Below, piece after piece: positions 1 through 9,136 of a DNA stretch of 64,000 nucleotides (positions are counted from its first letter, which is position 1; every line of letters starts with the position of its first letter). The DNA is from an uncultured Alphaproteobacteria bacterium. GTDB taxonomy: Bacteria; Pseudomonadota; Alphaproteobacteria; RF32; CAG-239. Made by a program: the position numbers and the translations under genes. The notes beneath the pieces are model-generated. The model was not told the DNA's origin. It saw only the letters and a list, made by a program, of their open reading frames with translations, and did not search any database. The stretch spans positions 89,882 through 153,881 of the forward strand of contig CALXPU010000003.1 in NCBI GenBank assembly GCA_944390455.1. Reading direction: 5' to 3'.

Positions 1-1389
1 CCGGTGGAACCATGACGGTGTTTACCGATAATTACTTCACCTAAATTTGCAGTTTCTCTATCTCGTTGTTGCCACTCCTCCGTTCTCTTAGCAAAGTGCT
101 CATCGGTTTCTCCGGTGTTTCTCTTTGGCTCGGCATTATGAATATAGTAGTTTTCACGGAACACAAACATTACAATATCCGCATCTTGCTCGATAGATCC
201 GGACTCACGCAAGTCGGACATTAATGGACGCTTATCATCTCTTTGTTCCAAACCACGGTTTAATTGGGATAGTGCAATTACAGGGACTTTCAGCTCTTTT
301 GCCAGAATCTTTAAGCCTCTGGAAATCTCTGATACTTCTTGCACACGGTTTCCCTCGCTCTTTTTATCTCCGGAACCACTAATTAATTGAATATAGTCAA
401 TCACAATTAAGCCTAAACCATTGGTTCTTTTTAAACGGCGCGCACGCGTACGAATTGTATTAATATTGATACCGGGGGTATCATCTATATATAATGGTAA
501 TTTTTGATATTCACGCACAGCCGCGGCAATACGATTAAATTCTCCAAGTTCCATATCACCAGTTCTTAATTTGTGTCCTGGGGTATCGGTAATGCTGGAC
601 AAGATACGGGCAGCCAATTGCTCGGCAGACATTTCCAGAGAAAAGATTGCCACACCCTTATCATGCGGATCCATTTTATCATTTGTACGCATATTCTCGG
701 CGACATTATATGCAATGTTCATGGCCAATGCTGATTTACCCATAGCCGGACGTCCTGCAAGGATGATTAAGTCAGAATCGTTTAAACCGCCCATTTTATA
801 GTCTAAATCATTTAGCCCTGTTGAAAGTCCGGAAACTTTGCCTTCTTTCTCGTAGGCTTTTTGAATCATCTGCAAAGTTGAATTTAAGGTTGTTCCGAAA
901 TCTTGAAATCCCTTTTGACCATCACCGTGCATCGCCAAATCAAACAATCTTTTTTCAGCTTTTTCAATTTGAGAGGCTGTAGAATCTTCAAAATTTTCAT
1001 TCATGGCCTCACTGGCAATATCATAACCGGTCGCAATTAACTCTCGACGTAAAAACTTATCATACACAAATTGCGCATAATATTCTATATTCGTTAATGG
1101 AGAAGACGCCTCGGATAACTTAATCAAATAAGCCATTCCCCCTACATCATTCAGGGTTCCTTCTTGCTCAAAGTAGTTTTTGAGCGTAATTACGTCGGCA
1201 ACGTGTCCTTTTTGAATTAAACGAGAAATGACATCATAAACTTTTACATGAATCGGATCTGAAAAATGTTCCGCACGCAAAAATTCCGAAACCTTTTCAT
1301 AGGCTTTGTTATTTGCCAATAATGCACCCAAAAGGGCTTGTTCTGCTTCAATATTACGCGGCAGACGCGTTACGTCCAGTTCTTCCATT
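1..1389 (-). CDS. dnaB: Replicative DNA helicase DnaB (C-terminus cut by window edge)
   Basis: Reading the minus strand from the ATG at 1389 gives 463 open codons that run off the window at base 1. The start MEELDVTRLPRNIEAEQALLG is the typical DnaB N-terminal domain. The RecA-like domain shows Walker A GRPAMGKS, the segment IFSLEMSAEQLAARIL, Walker B GLIVIDYIQLI, and the C-terminal LSQLNRGLEQR and LRESGSIEQDADI motifs. DnaB is the hexameric ring helicase that unwinds DNA at the replication fork. The ribosome site AGAGGA lies just upstream of the start. Only the extreme C-terminus appears to be missing. The gene is divergent from galE, sharing an upstream region of about 180 bp. Confidence 0.97.
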
Positions 1390-1477
1390 TTTAAGAATCC
1401 TCTATCATCTCGTTCTTAACGCGTTATGGAACAATCAGACCAGAAATGCACGTAAAAAAACTTTGTCTTGTGGATTG

Positions 1478-1486
1478 TGTGGATAA
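1478..1486 (-). promoter_or_regulatory. Perfect DnaA-box sequence in the dnaB-galE intergenic region
   Basis: The plus strand reads TGTGGATAA, which is the DnaA box TTATCCACA on the minus strand. A second, degenerate version (TTGTGGATT) directly precedes it. A DnaA site in the promoter region of dnaB could couple helicase expression to DnaA. Without a cluster of boxes or an AT-rich unwinding region it does not indicate an origin, and a 9-mer can occur by chance. Confidence 0.35.
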
Positions 1487-1571
1487 ACAGTTCTCACTCC
1501 TTTATTTTATAAGCTCTCGTGCTATCTTGACGGTGCTTTATATTACTTATCTATTAAGGGAGTTTTATATT

Positions 1572-2537
1572 TTGGAAAAAGTTTTAGTTGCCGGAGGCGC
1601 CGGCTATATTGGCAGTCATGTCCAAAAACAATTATTGGATGAAGGTTTTAAGGTTATTGTCTATGATGATTTATCCAGCGGGGATATTGTTAATGTTCTC
1701 CCTGGTGCGGAGTTTATTCAGGCTAATATCCTTGATAAAGATAAACTCAATAATGTTATGAAAGATGGGGTTGATGCCGTTATTCATTTGGCAGCAAAGA
1801 AAGCTGTTGGAGAATCGATGGTTAATCCGTCTCTTTATGCCGAAAATAATATTTCAGGCTCTATCAATATTTTAAACGCCATGGTTGAAAATCAGGTGAA
1901 GTATATTGTGTTCTCTTCTTCCGCAGCTGTTTACGGTATGCCGCAATATTGTCCGATTGATGAAAAACATCCGATTAATCCGATTAACTATTATGGTTAC
2001 ACTAAGCTTGCCATTGAAGACAATATGCGTTGGTTTTCTCAACTTGGTAAACTGAATTATGCCGCTTTACGCTATTTTAACGCGGTTGGTTATGATGCTG
2101 ATGGAGCTATTCGCGGCAAAGAAAGAAATCCACAAAACCTTATGCCTATCATTATGGAAGCGGCTACCGGTAAAAGAGAGAAACTTTCCATTTTTGGAAA
2201 TGATTATGATACTCCTGATGGAACTTGCGTGCGTGATTATGTTCATGTTTCCGATTTGGCTAAGGCTCACACTTTGGCGCTCAAATACCTTATGAATAAA
2301 AACACCTCCTTTGCCGTCAACCTTGGTACTGGCAGAGGTACAAGCGTGCAAGAAATTGTTGATGCCACCGAAAAGGTTATCGGTAAAAAATTAAATTATG
2401 ATTTTGCCCCACGCCGTCCGGGCGATCCGGCTAAATTGACCGCTAATGCTGATTTAGCTCATCAACTTTTGGGATGGTCTCCGCAATATACCAATATTGA
2501 AGAGATTATTCAAACGGTGTGGAATTTGGAAATTTAA
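1572..2537 (+). CDS. galE: UDP-glucose 4-epimerase GalE
   Basis: This extended short-chain dehydrogenase interconverts UDP-glucose and UDP-galactose for surface polysaccharide synthesis or galactose use. The Rossmann motif VAGGAGYIGSH is at the N-terminus, SSSAAVYG precedes the catalytic pair YYGYTKLAIE (Y-x-x-x-K), and RYFNAVGYDADG and the GTGRGTSVQEI substrate segment follow. A longer reading from an ATG at 1446 adds 42 residues unlike the family. The TTG at 1572, preceded by AAGGGAG about 9 bases upstream, gives the standard start MEKVLVAGGAGYIGSH and a 321-residue protein of normal family length. No terminator is obvious after the gene. Confidence 0.95.
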   Translation: MEKVLVAGGAGYIGSHVQKQLLDEGFKVIVYDDLSSGDIVNVLPGAEFIQANILDKDKLNNVMKDGVDAVIHLAAKKAVGESMVNPSLYAENNISGSINILNAMVENQVKYIVFSSSAAVYGMPQYCPIDEKHPINPINYYGYTKLAIEDNMRWFSQLGKLNYAALRYFNAVGYDADGAIRGKERNPQNLMPIIMEAATGKREKLSIFGNDYDTPDGTCVRDYVHVSDLAKAHTLALKYLMNKNTSFAVNLGTGRGTSVQEIVDATEKVIGKKLNYDFAPRRPGDPAKLTANADLAHQLLGWSPQYTNIEEIIQTVWNLEI

Positions 2538-2627
2538 CCTTGACATCTGCCGAATTTCAACGCTAATCGGTATCTATGGGTTTGTTTATCAGGTTTTATT
2601 TAATTTAACTTATACGGATTGGAAATT

Positions 2628-3626
2628 ATGTTAGAAAAATTACAATATCTTTTTACGCATCACGCCGTGCTTTCACAAGAGTTGATGTGGACTTGTTTCG
2701 GTATTGCCGTTATTGTCTTATTATTTTTGGATTTATGCGTGTTTAACCGCAAAAACGAAGTGCCGAGCTTTTCTCATACTTTATGGGTATGTGTTGCTTA
2801 TATCGGCGCCGGTCTTCTCTTCGGTGTTTTTGTTTGGTACGAAGAAGGGACCAATAAAGCTATGGAATATTTTACCGGCTTTTTAGTTGAAAAAAGCTTA
2901 TCTATGGATAATATTTTTGTTATGTCCATTATTTTTACCAGTATCGGTGTGCCGAGAATTTATCAACACCGTGTGCTCTTTTGGGGAATTCTCGGAGCTA
3001 TCGTTATGAGAGCTCTGCTCATCGGTGTAGGTGAAGCCTTAATTAAAAACTTCCATTGGGTACTTTATGTCTTCTCTGCTTTCCTTATTTATACCGGTGT
3101 CAAAATGGCTATGCACACTCTTAAGAAGGACGAAACCGAAGATAATGAGGAAAATATTAAAAATAGCGCTATCTATCGTTTTGTGGAAAAATATTTTCCG
3201 GTTACTCATGAAATTGATGGTCCTCACTTTATTACCAAGAAAAATGGCAAACATTATATTACTCCGTTGTTCTTTGCACTCATTACCATTGAGTTGATGG
3301 ACGTTGTATTTGCTCTGGATAGTATTCCTGCTATTTTCTTGCTGACTGATGACGTATTTATTGTTTACACCAGTAACATCTTCGCCATCTTAGGCTTGAG
3401 AGCGCTCTATTTCTTGCTTGAAGCGGCTGTTCATCGCTTTGTTTATCTCAAACAGGCTTTGTCTATCGTGCTTATCTTTATCGGACTTAAGATTTTCTTG
3501 CCTAAGTTTGGTTTAGAGCTCGAAACATGGCATTCTTTAACCGTTACTTTCTCTTTGTTATTTGGCAGTATCATTCTGTCTTTGTTCAAAGAGAAAAAGG
3601 AAAAAGCCTTAAAGCAACAGGCTTAA
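2628..3626 (+). CDS. TerC/Alx-family integral membrane protein
   Basis: The 332-residue polytopic membrane protein carries TerC-family hallmarks: the acidic membrane motif FLVEKSLSMDNIFVMS, the later ELMDVVFALDSIPAIF, and about seven to nine hydrophobic segments. TerC/Alx proteins are linked to tellurite resistance, alkaline pH and manganese export. Which applies here cannot be told from sequence. ATG 2628 is preferred to the TTG at 2619 because GGA lies 5 to 7 bases upstream of it. A weak promoter may lie at TTGACA 2539-2544. The gene ends just before a strong terminator. Confidence 0.9.
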   Translation: MLEKLQYLFTHHAVLSQELMWTCFGIAVIVLLFLDLCVFNRKNEVPSFSHTLWVCVAYIGAGLLFGVFVWYEEGTNKAMEYFTGFLVEKSLSMDNIFVMSIIFTSIGVPRIYQHRVLFWGILGAIVMRALLIGVGEALIKNFHWVLYVFSAFLIYTGVKMAMHTLKKDETEDNEENIKNSAIYRFVEKYFPVTHEIDGPHFITKKNGKHYITPLFFALITIELMDVVFALDSIPAIFLLTDDVFIVYTSNIFAILGLRALYFLLEAAVHRFVYLKQALSIVLIFIGLKIFLPKFGLELETWHSLTVTFSLLFGSIILSLFKEKKEKALKQQA

Positions 3627-3637
3627 TATTAAAAATC

Positions 3638-3658
3638 GGGGCGGAAACGCCCCTTTTT
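3638..3658 (+). terminator. Rho-independent terminator after the TerC-family gene
   Basis: GGGGCG, a GAAA tetraloop and CGCCCC form a perfect 6-bp stem directly followed by TTTTT. It lies 12 bases after the TerC stop codon and 20 bases before the next start codon. Confidence 0.9.
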
Positions 3659-3677
3659 GCCATTGGAGGGAGCTTAA

Positions 3678-5153
3678 ATGTTTAACTTTAATTCGCAAAC
3701 GCTTTTTAAGATTTCTTACGGCTATTTGGCTTTGCCGTTGTTTATCTTTATTTGCTCATGGTTAAATTATTTTTGCGCCCTTCCTTTGGCTATTTTATTT
3801 TTGTTGGCACTTTATAAAATTTATCGCGAAAATTCCTCTTCCCCCGTTGCATGGAGACTTGATGGCAAAACAACCACAGCTTTTATTATCTTAGCTTCCA
3901 TTTGGTGTTTTTTTGCCGGTATTGGTTACTTCTACTATCAATCCTTTGATTATCATTTCAGAAACGCCGTTTTTCGTGACCTACTGACTTATGACTGGCC
4001 GGTGTTTTATGACAAAGCAAACACTCCTATGGTTTATTATATGGGTTTTTGGCTGGTTCCTGCTCTTCTAGGTAAATTGACAGCGCTATTTGTACATAGT
4101 GCATATTGGAATTTTTATATCGCTAATATCTTTCTGCTTGTTTATTCTATTTGCGGAACAGTTTTAATCTTTGCTCATCTTTCGCTGGCGCTGAAATCGC
4201 ACTCTTGGAAAAAATCTATACTGATAGCCCTACTCTTTATCTTATTTTCCGGATTAGATTTTATTGGTATCATCTTTTTCAGAACACAGGCACAACCTTT
4301 TGTTTTCCATCTTGATTGGTGGGCAACTTTTATGCAATATTCCTCTTTTTCTACTGCAATGTTTTGGGTTTTTAATCAGTTTATTCCGATTGCTCTTATT
4401 ACGCTACTTGTTTTTAACGAGAGAAATATTCAGAATTTCGGCTTTTTGATTGTATTAACATTGTTCTTTTCTCCTTATCCGACTGCTTCTCTCGGTATCT
4501 TTATGCTTGCGTATGCTTTTCTGCAATTTATCTCATCGCAACAGAAAAAAACTTTTATTTTAACGCAAATTTTCTCTATTCAAAATATTGTCGGTGTTTT
4601 TTGGTTGTTACCGGTTTGTATCCTTTATTTTATAACAAACTCAGAAGGAATTGACCGTTTGTGGTATATTTTTGACCAAACTTCTCCTTGGAGATTGCTG
4701 ATTTTCTTGCTTCTGGAATTTCTACTCTATGCGCTTATTATAGCCCCCTCATACAAAAAGCATATTTTCTTTGTGACTTCTGTCGTTTTGTTATGCCTTA
4801 TTCCTTTTTTCAGACTTGACCAGCAAAATAATTTTTGTATGCGCGCATCATTACCTCCGCTCATTATTCTTTCCGTTTACATTTTTCGCTTTATTTTTGA
4901 GAAAGGGCAAAAAACTTTGGCTAAAGCTCTTCTCATACTGTTGCTTATTATTGGCGCGGTTACCCCCGGATTTGAATTTTTCAGAGGCTTATATTTTGTG
5001 CAAAAACACCATCAATTAAATCTGGTGGCCGATGAAATTTATACACTTAACCAAAAGATTGTTACTATGCCTATTTTTGGATGGAGTGCTAATCATCAAT
5101 TTACGGCCAAAGACTATCAAACGGATATTTTTTGGAATTATTTGGCTAAATAA
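3678..5153 (+). CDS. Unrecognised polytopic membrane protein (491 aa)
   Basis: I do not recognise this protein. It is strongly hydrophobic throughout with roughly ten to twelve predicted membrane segments and short loops, and has a hydrophilic tail of about 45 residues (EIYTLNQKIVTMPIFGWSAN). The overall plan, with a large first periplasmic-type loop containing FDYHFRNAVFRDLLTYDWP, resembles GT-C-fold glycosyltransferase or mannosyltransferase-like membrane proteins, but I see no diagnostic DE or DD catalytic motif I would trust. The ribosome site GGAGGG is 7 bases before ATG. Isolated between a terminator upstream and a probable separate transcription unit downstream. Confidence 0.8.
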   Translation: MFNFNSQTLFKISYGYLALPLFIFICSWLNYFCALPLAILFLLALYKIYRENSSSPVAWRLDGKTTTAFIILASIWCFFAGIGYFYYQSFDYHFRNAVFRDLLTYDWPVFYDKANTPMVYYMGFWLVPALLGKLTALFVHSAYWNFYIANIFLLVYSICGTVLIFAHLSLALKSHSWKKSILIALLFILFSGLDFIGIIFFRTQAQPFVFHLDWWATFMQYSSFSTAMFWVFNQFIPIALITLLVFNERNIQNFGFLIVLTLFFSPYPTASLGIFMLAYAFLQFISSQQKKTFILTQIFSIQNIVGVFWLLPVCILYFITNSEGIDRLWYIFDQTSPWRLLIFLLLEFLLYALIIAPSYKKHIFFVTSVVLLCLIPFFRLDQQNNFCMRASLPPLIILSVYIFRFIFEKGQKTLAKALLILLLIIGAVTPGFEFFRGLYFVQKHHQLNLVADEIYTLNQKIVTMPIFGWSANHQFTAKDYQTDIFWNYLAK

Positions 5154-5249
5154 CTTTGCGCTGTTCTTAGCTTATAACTCTTAAAAAAAATTTGACTTTG
5201 CTTATATATCATCCATACTTGTCGAAGATTGATTTTATTGAGGTTTGAA

Positions 5250-5780
5250 ATGTTGGCTTTATTTATTTTATCACTTTGTTTGATTAGCTTTCAGGCTCTT
5301 GCTAATCCCGCATGCGCCGTGTGCACTGTTGCTGTCGGGGCTTCTCTTGAAATTGCAAGAAGATTGGGCGTGGATGATGCCGTTGTCGGTGTTTGGTCCG
5401 GTGCTTTCTTGCTCCTTTTAGGATATTGGACACTCAAATGGATGGATAAGAAAAACTATTTCTTCAAGGGCAGAGATTTTATTGTTTTGGCTTTATCTGT
5501 CGCCATGATTGGATTTATCTATATTTCTCATCTGGTCTATACTCCTAAAGTAATTATTTTCTTCTGGATTGATCCGTTTTTATTTGCAACTATTTGCGGG
5601 GCTTTAGTTTTGCATTATTCTTCGGAATTTTATCAATGGATGAAAAGAAATAATGGTGGACATGCACACTTTCCTTTTGAAAAGGTTGTTGTTCCGGTTG
5701 TGGCTTTAGCTCTTACCTCTTGGTTGTTTGCTTATTTGCAACTTTGCACACCGGCGCTTCCGGATTTGAGTAATATTTAA
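5250..5780 (+). CDS. Small membrane protein with Cys-rich N-terminus (176 aa)
   Basis: The start ATG 5250 (TGAGG 6-7 bases upstream) is preferred to the TTG at 5229. The protein begins with a signal-like hydrophobic stretch ending FQALA, followed by NPACAVCTVAVGASLEIARRLGVDD with a C-x-x-C pair, then about four membrane helices. The CxxC next to the membrane suggests metal or redox chemistry, but that is inference. A family of unknown function; I cannot name it. It is followed 13 bases later by the next gene and is probably co-transcribed with it. Confidence 0.78.
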   Translation: MLALFILSLCLISFQALANPACAVCTVAVGASLEIARRLGVDDAVVGVWSGAFLLLLGYWTLKWMDKKNYFFKGRDFIVLALSVAMIGFIYISHLVYTPKVIIFFWIDPFLFATICGALVLHYSSEFYQWMKRNNGGHAHFPFEKVVVPVVALALTSWLFAYLQLCTPALPDLSNI

Positions 5781-5793
5781 GTGGAGATATGAT

Positions 5794-6402
5794 ATGAAAA
5801 AAGCTGAAAATGTTAAAGAATTTGTGGAACGCATTGATGCGACTAAAAAAGTTAATCCGAAAGATTTATCTTCCGATCAAGATTTAACCATCGCTATCAT
5901 GAACCTTATCTCTATTGAAGAGCACTTGGTCTTTTCTGGTGCTAAAACAGGTAAAACATCTTTTTATGATTTGATTGAAGACGTTCGCGAAACTCGTAAA
6001 AAGCTCATGTTGAAGATTATACCGAGCTATGAAGGAGAAGTTTGGTGCATTTCTAAACACTTGCTGGCTTCTTCTATGCGCTTGATGGAAGTCGGAACAA
6101 AACAGCAAAGTTTAGGCAATAAAGAACAAGCGTATGATCTTTTTAACAAGGCTTATGATTTATATTGTCTGTTTTGGGGACTTAATATGAATATGCTTGA
6201 TGTCAACAATGTAAAATGGATTGAGGACAGTGTTGATGATATCAAGAAAATCAGTGAAAAGATTGATGCTGCCGGTGTAGTTACGTCAACACATACAGAA
6301 GATGCTGTTGTTTCAGAATCTGTTGCTGATGCAGAACCTAAAACGGCTTTTGCTAAAATGAAGGCTTTCGTGCGTAAAGCTGTTGATTGCTGTATTGAGT
6401 AA
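5794..6402 (+). CDS. Hypothetical soluble helical protein (202 aa)
   Basis: No recognised family. The protein is predicted soluble and mainly helical, with charged N-terminus (MKKAENVKEFVERIDATKKV), a central helical region containing EQAYDLFNKAYDLY that resembles a TPR-like helix pair, an acidic low-complexity linker around residues 165-180 and a C-terminal amphipathic helix (KMKAFVRKAVDCCIE). The ribosome site GGAG precedes ATG, the gene follows the CxxC membrane protein by 13 bases, and it ends at a terminator, so the two probably form a bicistronic unit. Confidence 0.75.
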   Translation: MKKAENVKEFVERIDATKKVNPKDLSSDQDLTIAIMNLISIEEHLVFSGAKTGKTSFYDLIEDVRETRKKLMLKIIPSYEGEVWCISKHLLASSMRLMEVGTKQQSLGNKEQAYDLFNKAYDLYCLFWGLNMNMLDVNNVKWIEDSVDDIKKISEKIDAAGVVTSTHTEDAVVSESVADAEPKTAFAKMKAFVRKAVDCCIE

Positions 6403-6433
6403 TGTCTCTTAAAATATTGCATCTTATAAAATT

Positions 6434-6458
6434 AAGCGGTTCTTTAACCGCTTTTTTT
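6434..6458 (+). terminator. Rho-independent terminator
   Basis: AAGCGGTT / AACCGCTT form an 8-bp perfect stem with a CTTT loop followed by a run of T. It closes the 5250-6402 transcription unit. Confidence 0.9.
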
Positions 6459-6533
6459 AATGCTTGTTTTATTCTTGTACATTTCTTAACTATTTCTTTC
6501 TATGATAAATTAAACTAACATAGGAGAACATAT

Positions 6534-7373
6534 ATGGAAACTTTAACAACTAATGATGCTACTGAACAACTTGACAGTGCGTCTACGCAGATTTCTTATA
6601 GCTTGCCGGCCTCTTTTAATTGGTGGAAGTTTTTTGTTACTGATTTTTGGGGACGTAATTATTTTAATTTTAAAGGCCGAGCTTCCAGAAAAGAATATTG
6701 GGCTGGTATTGTTTTAGGATATATTTATTCTATCTTGCTTTTTCTGGTTATTTCTCTTATCGGGATTATTTTTTGGGGAGAAAACGCTAATCAACCTCAA
6801 GAATTCAACATTCTTGTAACTATCAATGATTTTATTTCATTTTTTCTTGTTTCTATTCCGACTATTTCTTTAATGGTTCGTCGTCTACACGACTTTAATC
6901 TGAGAGGTTGGTGGCTCTTGTTGTGCATCCCTGCTCTTTTTGCTCCTTTCTTTAGAGGGGATAGAGCCGATAATCGTTTTGACTCTAATATCTATGATGA
7001 ATACGAAGACCCTGAGGTTGAAAAAGTTAATTTTGCTAACCGTTCTGTCTGGCAAATTATTTGTTCTATTTTTACAGAGAACTTTTGTACTATCAATGGA
7101 CGAGCTTCACGTAAGGAATTTAATACCGCTTGGATGCTGTTAGTTTTGCTTCCTTATCTTATGGCTTATATCTTTCCGAATACTGCCTTTGTTTGGTTGA
7201 TGATTTTTATTCTAATCTTTATTTATCCGGCGATAAGCATTGCCATCAGACGTCTTCATGATTTAAACATGAGTGGATGGTGGCTGTTGCTTGGTGTATC
7301 TATTTTGGCTTTACCTTTTATCAAAGGAACAGAAGAAGATAATGATTATGGGCAGAATATTTATGTAAATTAA
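6534..7373 (+). CDS. Tandem DUF805-domain membrane protein
   Basis: Two copies of the DUF805 fold occur in one chain. Copy 1 (about residues 38-145) has FNFKGRASRKEYW, then several membrane helices and RRLHDFNLRGWWLLL. Copy 2 (about 185-279) has FCTINGRASRKEFN and RRLHDLNMSGWWLLL. Each copy ends with a short polar segment (PFFRGDRADNRFDSNIYDEY; PFIKGTEEDNDYGQNIYVN), a common end of DUF805 domains. The family's biochemical role is unknown; members sit in the inner membrane. The internal duplication suggests an in-frame gene duplication and fusion. The gene stands alone between terminators. Confidence 0.88.
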   Translation: METLTTNDATEQLDSASTQISYSLPASFNWWKFFVTDFWGRNYFNFKGRASRKEYWAGIVLGYIYSILLFLVISLIGIIFWGENANQPQEFNILVTINDFISFFLVSIPTISLMVRRLHDFNLRGWWLLLCIPALFAPFFRGDRADNRFDSNIYDEYEDPEVEKVNFANRSVWQIICSIFTENFCTINGRASRKEFNTAWMLLVLLPYLMAYIFPNTAFVWLMIFILIFIYPAISIAIRRLHDLNMSGWWLLLGVSILALPFIKGTEEDNDYGQNIYVN

Positions 7374-7394
7374 ATGTTGCTTCAATCATTAAAA

Positions 7395-7423
7395 AGCTCC
7401 CTTTCTTAAGGGAGCTCTTTTTG
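7395..7423. terminator. Bidirectional terminator between converging genes
   Basis: AGCTCCCTT / AAGGGAGCT form a 9-bp perfect stem with a TCTT loop, with A-run on the left and T-run on the right, so it can end both the DUF805 gene on the plus strand and the minus-strand gene cluster that begins at cysS. Confidence 0.88.
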
Positions 7424-7448
7424 TATAATGAATTATTAAGTTAATGGT

Positions 7449-7838
7449 TTAATCTCGGCTAAATTTTTTACTAGCCATTATTACTGAGTTTGCCAACTGC
7501 TTTGCGCTTTCTTCTTTTTCTTGACCGGTAATGTATTTATTCATTTCGGCTTTGAAAAATTTTACGCCTTTTTTGCTTATTTGTTGATACTTATCGGCAG
7601 CCATATTCACACAATCTTGATGCGATGTCCTTAACCCTTGGCTTGCATTAAATCTTGCAACTTGCGCATTTAGAGCAACCACCAAATCATTATCGCGGAC
7701 ATTTTGCAGACGATTTTTCAGAACTTCTTTATCCATTGTTTCTGACAACAGTCCAAATATGGCTCTTGGATTTTGGCAACCTTCAAGCTTCGCAACAAAT
7801 TCTTTGCCGTTCAGCTCCTTCTTGACTTCCTTACTCAT
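7449..7838 (-). CDS. Hypothetical protein (129 aa)
   Basis: I do not recognise this small, soluble, lysine-rich helical protein (MSKEVKKELNGKEFVAKLEGCQNP...). The strong ribosome site AGGAGGAGC lies before ATG 7838. It is the last gene before the bidirectional terminator and lies 99 bases beyond ispA, so it may share the ispA transcript or have its own promoter in that gap, where TATACT and similar AT-rich hexamers occur. Confidence 0.72.
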   Translation of the reverse strand: MSKEVKKELNGKEFVAKLEGCQNPRAIFGLLSETMDKEVLKNRLQNVRDNDLVVALNAQVARFNASQGLRTSHQDCVNMAADKYQQISKKGVKFFKAEMNKYITGQEKEESAKQLANSVIMASKKFSRD

Positions 7839-7937
7839 GGTTTGCTCCTCCTATAATAATTCTCTTCTATTTATAATTGGAGTATAGCAGATTTTTGAGA
7901 CCTTGGCAAGGTGTTTTTTATCACAAAATTGGTATAT

Positions 7938-8831
7938 TTAGTGATTTCTGGTTAAAATATATCTTGACAATTTTTTTAGGGTATGCGCTTTTTCTCCAAA
8001 TACAGACAGACTTGTTTCTGCCTCGTTTATGAGCTGTTCTGCTATATTTTTCGCCCCTTCAACACCATAGATACTTACAAAATTTAATTTATTTTGAGCT
8101 TTATCCTTTTTGAGAGTCTTGCCTACTAATTGCTCATCTCCTTCAACATCAAGAATATCATCTGTTATTTGAAAGGCTATACCAACATTACGAGAATATT
8201 GTATCAGCAATTTTCTTTCCTCTGTTGTTGCTCCTCCTAAAACACAACCAGCTTCACATGGATATCTCAGTAAACAGCCGGTTTTCAATTCTTCCGTTTG
8301 GCGAATTATCGCTTCAGGATTTGGAAAGTCTTTCTGCGTGTCTGTATATAAATCAAGAACCTGACCTGCTATCATCCCCTTAAACGCTCCGGCGGCTTTT
8401 GATAACAATAATGTTAACTCTACTTTTTTATTATCTTCCATCTCCGCATTGTTTAAAACTTCAAAAGCATAAGTCAACAAGCCATCTCCGGCCAGAATCG
8501 CCGTTGCTTCATCAAATGCTTTGTGACAGGTAGGTTTGCCACGGCGCATGTCATCATTGTCCATTGCCGGTAAATCATCATGTATCAGAGAATATGTATG
8601 CAACATTTCCAGAGATGCGGCAACAGGTAATGCTTTTTCATACGGCACACCAAATAATTTTGCAGTTTCATGTAATAAAAACGGACGCAATCTTTTGCCT
8701 CCGTTCATCACACTATAACGCATTGCTTTGACAGCACCTTGCTCCAAACTATCACTTATAGGAAAATACTTTTCCAGATCTTCATTAAACTTTTCTGAAT
8801 AACTTTTTAATATGCTTTCTATCTCTGTCAT
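7938..8831 (-). CDS. ispA: Polyprenyl (farnesyl/geranyl) diphosphate synthase IspA
   Basis: This 297-residue trans-prenyltransferase condenses isopentenyl diphosphate with allylic diphosphates to make the C15 (or C20) precursor of quinones and undecaprenyl carriers. GGKRLRP is at residues 44-50, the first aspartate-rich motif DDLPAMD at 85-91 followed by RRGKPT, the second QITDDILD near 221-228, and GKTLKKDKAQNKLNF later. Two residues before the first motif lie in SLIHDD, typical of the IspA type. xseB is immediately upstream, an arrangement common in Proteobacteria. Confidence 0.95.
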   Translation of the reverse strand: MTEIESILKSYSEKFNEDLEKYFPISDSLEQGAVKAMRYSVMNGGKRLRPFLLHETAKLFGVPYEKALPVAASLEMLHTYSLIHDDLPAMDNDDMRRGKPTCHKAFDEATAILAGDGLLTYAFEVLNNAEMEDNKKVELTLLLSKAAGAFKGMIAGQVLDLYTDTQKDFPNPEAIIRQTEELKTGCLLRYPCEAGCVLGGATTEERKLLIQYSRNVGIAFQITDDILDVEGDEQLVGKTLKKDKAQNKLNFVSIYGVEGAKNIAEQLINEAETSLSVFGEKAHTLKKLSRYILTRNH

Positions 8832-8873
8832 CGTATTTTCCTATCTTAGTCCCCGTCCTATTTAATACTCTGT

Positions 8874-9134
8874 TTATGCTTCTACATTATCCAGAGGTGC
8901 TGTGCTCAAACTGCCGTCTTTGTTTAATTCTATTTTTTCCACTTTAAGAGTTGCCGCGGCTAATTTATCTGAGCACAATTTTTTTAGAGCCATCGCTTTT
9001 TCATAGGCATTTACCGCATCATCTAATTTAATACGACCGCTTTCCAGCTCTCTTACGATATTCTCTAACTGAGCCAATGCATCTTCAAAGCTCAGATTAC
9101 TCAAATCTTCCATATTTTTATTTTCTTCTGTCAT
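8874..9134 (-). CDS. xseB: Exodeoxyribonuclease VII small subunit XseB
   Basis: The 86-residue protein contains LSFEDALAQLENIVRELESGRIKLDDAVNAYEKAMALKKLC in essence (residues about 13-55), the conserved core of XseB. It partners with XseA, which is not in this window, to degrade single-stranded DNA. The stop codon of the upstream SDR gene at 9137 and the start at 9134 nearly touch, and ispA follows 42 bases on, indicating one operon. The length matches the family. Confidence 0.95.
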   Translation of the reverse strand: MTEENKNMEDLSNLSFEDALAQLENIVRELESGRIKLDDAVNAYEKAMALKKLCSDKLAAATLKVEKIELNKDGSLSTAPLDNVEA

Positions 9135-9136
9135 AT

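Noticed and set aside
571..801. Open frame on the plus strand inside dnaB
   Set aside because: It is the antisense shadow of a clear DnaB coding frame with all helicase motifs. No ribosome site or family pattern.
1446..1571. Longer N-terminus for GalE from ATG 1446
   Set aside because: The extra 42 residues are unlike the family, the Rossmann motif must be near the N-terminus, and TTG 1572 has the ribosome site AAGGGAG.
1390..1571. Replication origin suggested by the DnaA box and dnaB
   Set aside because: One perfect box and no cluster, no dnaA, dnaN or repeat-rich AT region.
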